A stretch of DNA of 64,000 nt, taken from Celeribacter persicus (GTDB lineage Bacteria > Pseudomonadota > Alphaproteobacteria > Rhodobacterales > Rhodobacteraceae). A program made the position numbers and the translations under genes. The DNA is taken from contig NZ_QAOH01000005.1 in NCBI RefSeq assembly GCF_003050785.1, positions 1 through 64,000 of the forward strand, written 5' to 3'. Shown piece by piece: positions 63,463-64,000 of this stretch (position 1 is its first letter; each line of letters opens with the position of its first letter). The notes under the pieces were generated by a model. That model ran no database searches. It was not told the DNA's origin and saw nothing but the letters and a program-made list of their open reading frames with translations.

Positions 63463-64000
63463 TTATGTCTCCTTCTCTGCCGTTAGCGGGGTGCGACCAA
63501 CGCCGCACCATGTAAGCCAGACGGCAGCCGTCCAGCCAAAGGACGGCCCACCACAGGGTGTGCCATCCATCGGATCATAATACTCCCAAAATCCCCCCAT
63601 CTCGATCAGCCGGGCCGTCTCGTCGCGCAGCCGCGCTTCGGCCTCTTTGCGGCCCATGTCCCTGAGTCCCATGGCAATCAGGGAATTGACCACCGGCCAA
63701 GTCGGGCCGCGCCAATAGCGACGACGCTCAAAACGTTCACTCTCCGGGTCCGCCGAGGGAATGCCGTAGGAAACCTTGTCCCAGCTCCGCGCGAAATGCG
63801 CATCGAGCGCCGGACGGGACACCCCCGCGAGATAGGAGAGAAACGCCCCGGAACCGAGCACGCCTGCGAATGCGCCCGTGCGCAGATCGTAGGCATCGAA
63901 CCAACCGGTTTCCGGGTTCCAGAGCTTGTCGAGCCCGTCGCGCAGCTTGGCCTCCTGCGCCACAAGACCGGAGGTATCTTCGCCCAAAACGCGACCCAGC
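63463..64000 (-). CDS. Glycoside hydrolase (GH63/MGH1-like), C-terminal part
   Basis: About 178 residues at the end of a protein that enters from beyond base 64000; the reading stays open to the window edge. Family patterns: NPETGWFDAYDLRTG, RRRYWRGPTWPVVNSLIAMG, and FWEYYDPMDGTPCGGPSFGW, as in (alpha/alpha)6-barrel hydrolases of the GH63/GH37-like group. It probably cleaves short alpha-glucosides imported by the ABC system that follows; substrate not certain. One base separates its stop from the ATPase start. Confidence 0.85.
   Translation of the reverse strand, partial: LGRVLGEDTSGLVAQEAKLRDGLDKLWNPETGWFDAYDLRTGAFAGVLGSGAFLSYLAGVSRPALDAHFARSWDKVSYGIPSADPESERFERRRYWRGPTWPVVNSLIAMGLRDMGRKEAEARLRDETARLIEMGGFWEYYDPMDGTPCGGPSFGWTAAVWLTWCGVGRTPLTAEKET

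Overview
The window is a high-GC alphaproteobacterial chromosome segment, most likely from the Rhodobacteraceae (Roseobacter group). I base this on gene content: a VC_2705-type Na+/solute symporter pair next to acetyl-CoA synthetase, cytochrome-linked urate hydroxylase PuuD, a PuuE-UraD fusion, a TRAP transporter, an opgG-small protein-opgH-opgC cluster, and a type I secreted Ig-repeat adhesin. No genus is claimed. No CRISPR array, insertion sequence, rRNA or replication origin was seen. There is one tRNA, Met(CAU).

Layout. 1-7240 (+): 3' end of acs, the two-subunit symporter, a cNMP/CBS/DUF294 signalling protein, a small membrane protein, a receiver-only response regulator, and a kinase-like protein fused to a DEDDh exonuclease. 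7237-16243 (-): a secretion operon reading adhesin, outer-membrane TolC-like protein, ABC exporter, HlyD adaptor, NUDIX hydrolase. 16484-19228: divergent copper ATPase and copper chaperone. 19293-21025 (+): a degenerate KDGal-kinase-like protein and galactose mutarotase. 21060-25562: purine breakdown from urate to glyoxylate (puuD, uraH | puuE-uraD, allE, allA). 25621-29217 (-): a fused hydantoinase/5-oxoprolinase.

29381-29457 is tRNA-Met. Immediately after it, a 78-bp sequence (29603-29680) recurs as a direct repeat at 41793-41870. Between the copies lies a self-contained catabolic block: AGE-family epimerase, RidA, HyuB, HyuA, FAD amino-acid oxidase and SDR on one strand, and a TRAP importer plus DeoR regulator on the other. 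The gene order suggests import of an amide- or lactam-type compound, ATP-driven ring opening, oxidation of the freed amine, imine hydrolysis, then reduction or epimerisation. The substrate is unknown.

42408-47680 (-): an OFA-family carboxylate transporter under a sensor kinase/NtrC-type regulator pair, with a striking palindrome upstream of the transporter. 47911-57155: a LysR regulator divergent from pxpA, a biotin carrier, a biotin carboxylase, pxpB, pxpC, and a sugar-type ABC importer. This looks like biotin-linked lactam metabolism with its own uptake system. 57537-62400 (+): periplasmic glucan synthesis. 62451-64000 (-): a sugar ABC ATPase and the C-terminal part of a glycoside hydrolase cut by the window end.

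Three unrelated-looking oxoprolinase/hydantoinase systems within 28 kb is the most striking theme. The repeat-bounded block and the biotin-linked Pxp cluster are the best candidates for undescribed pathways.
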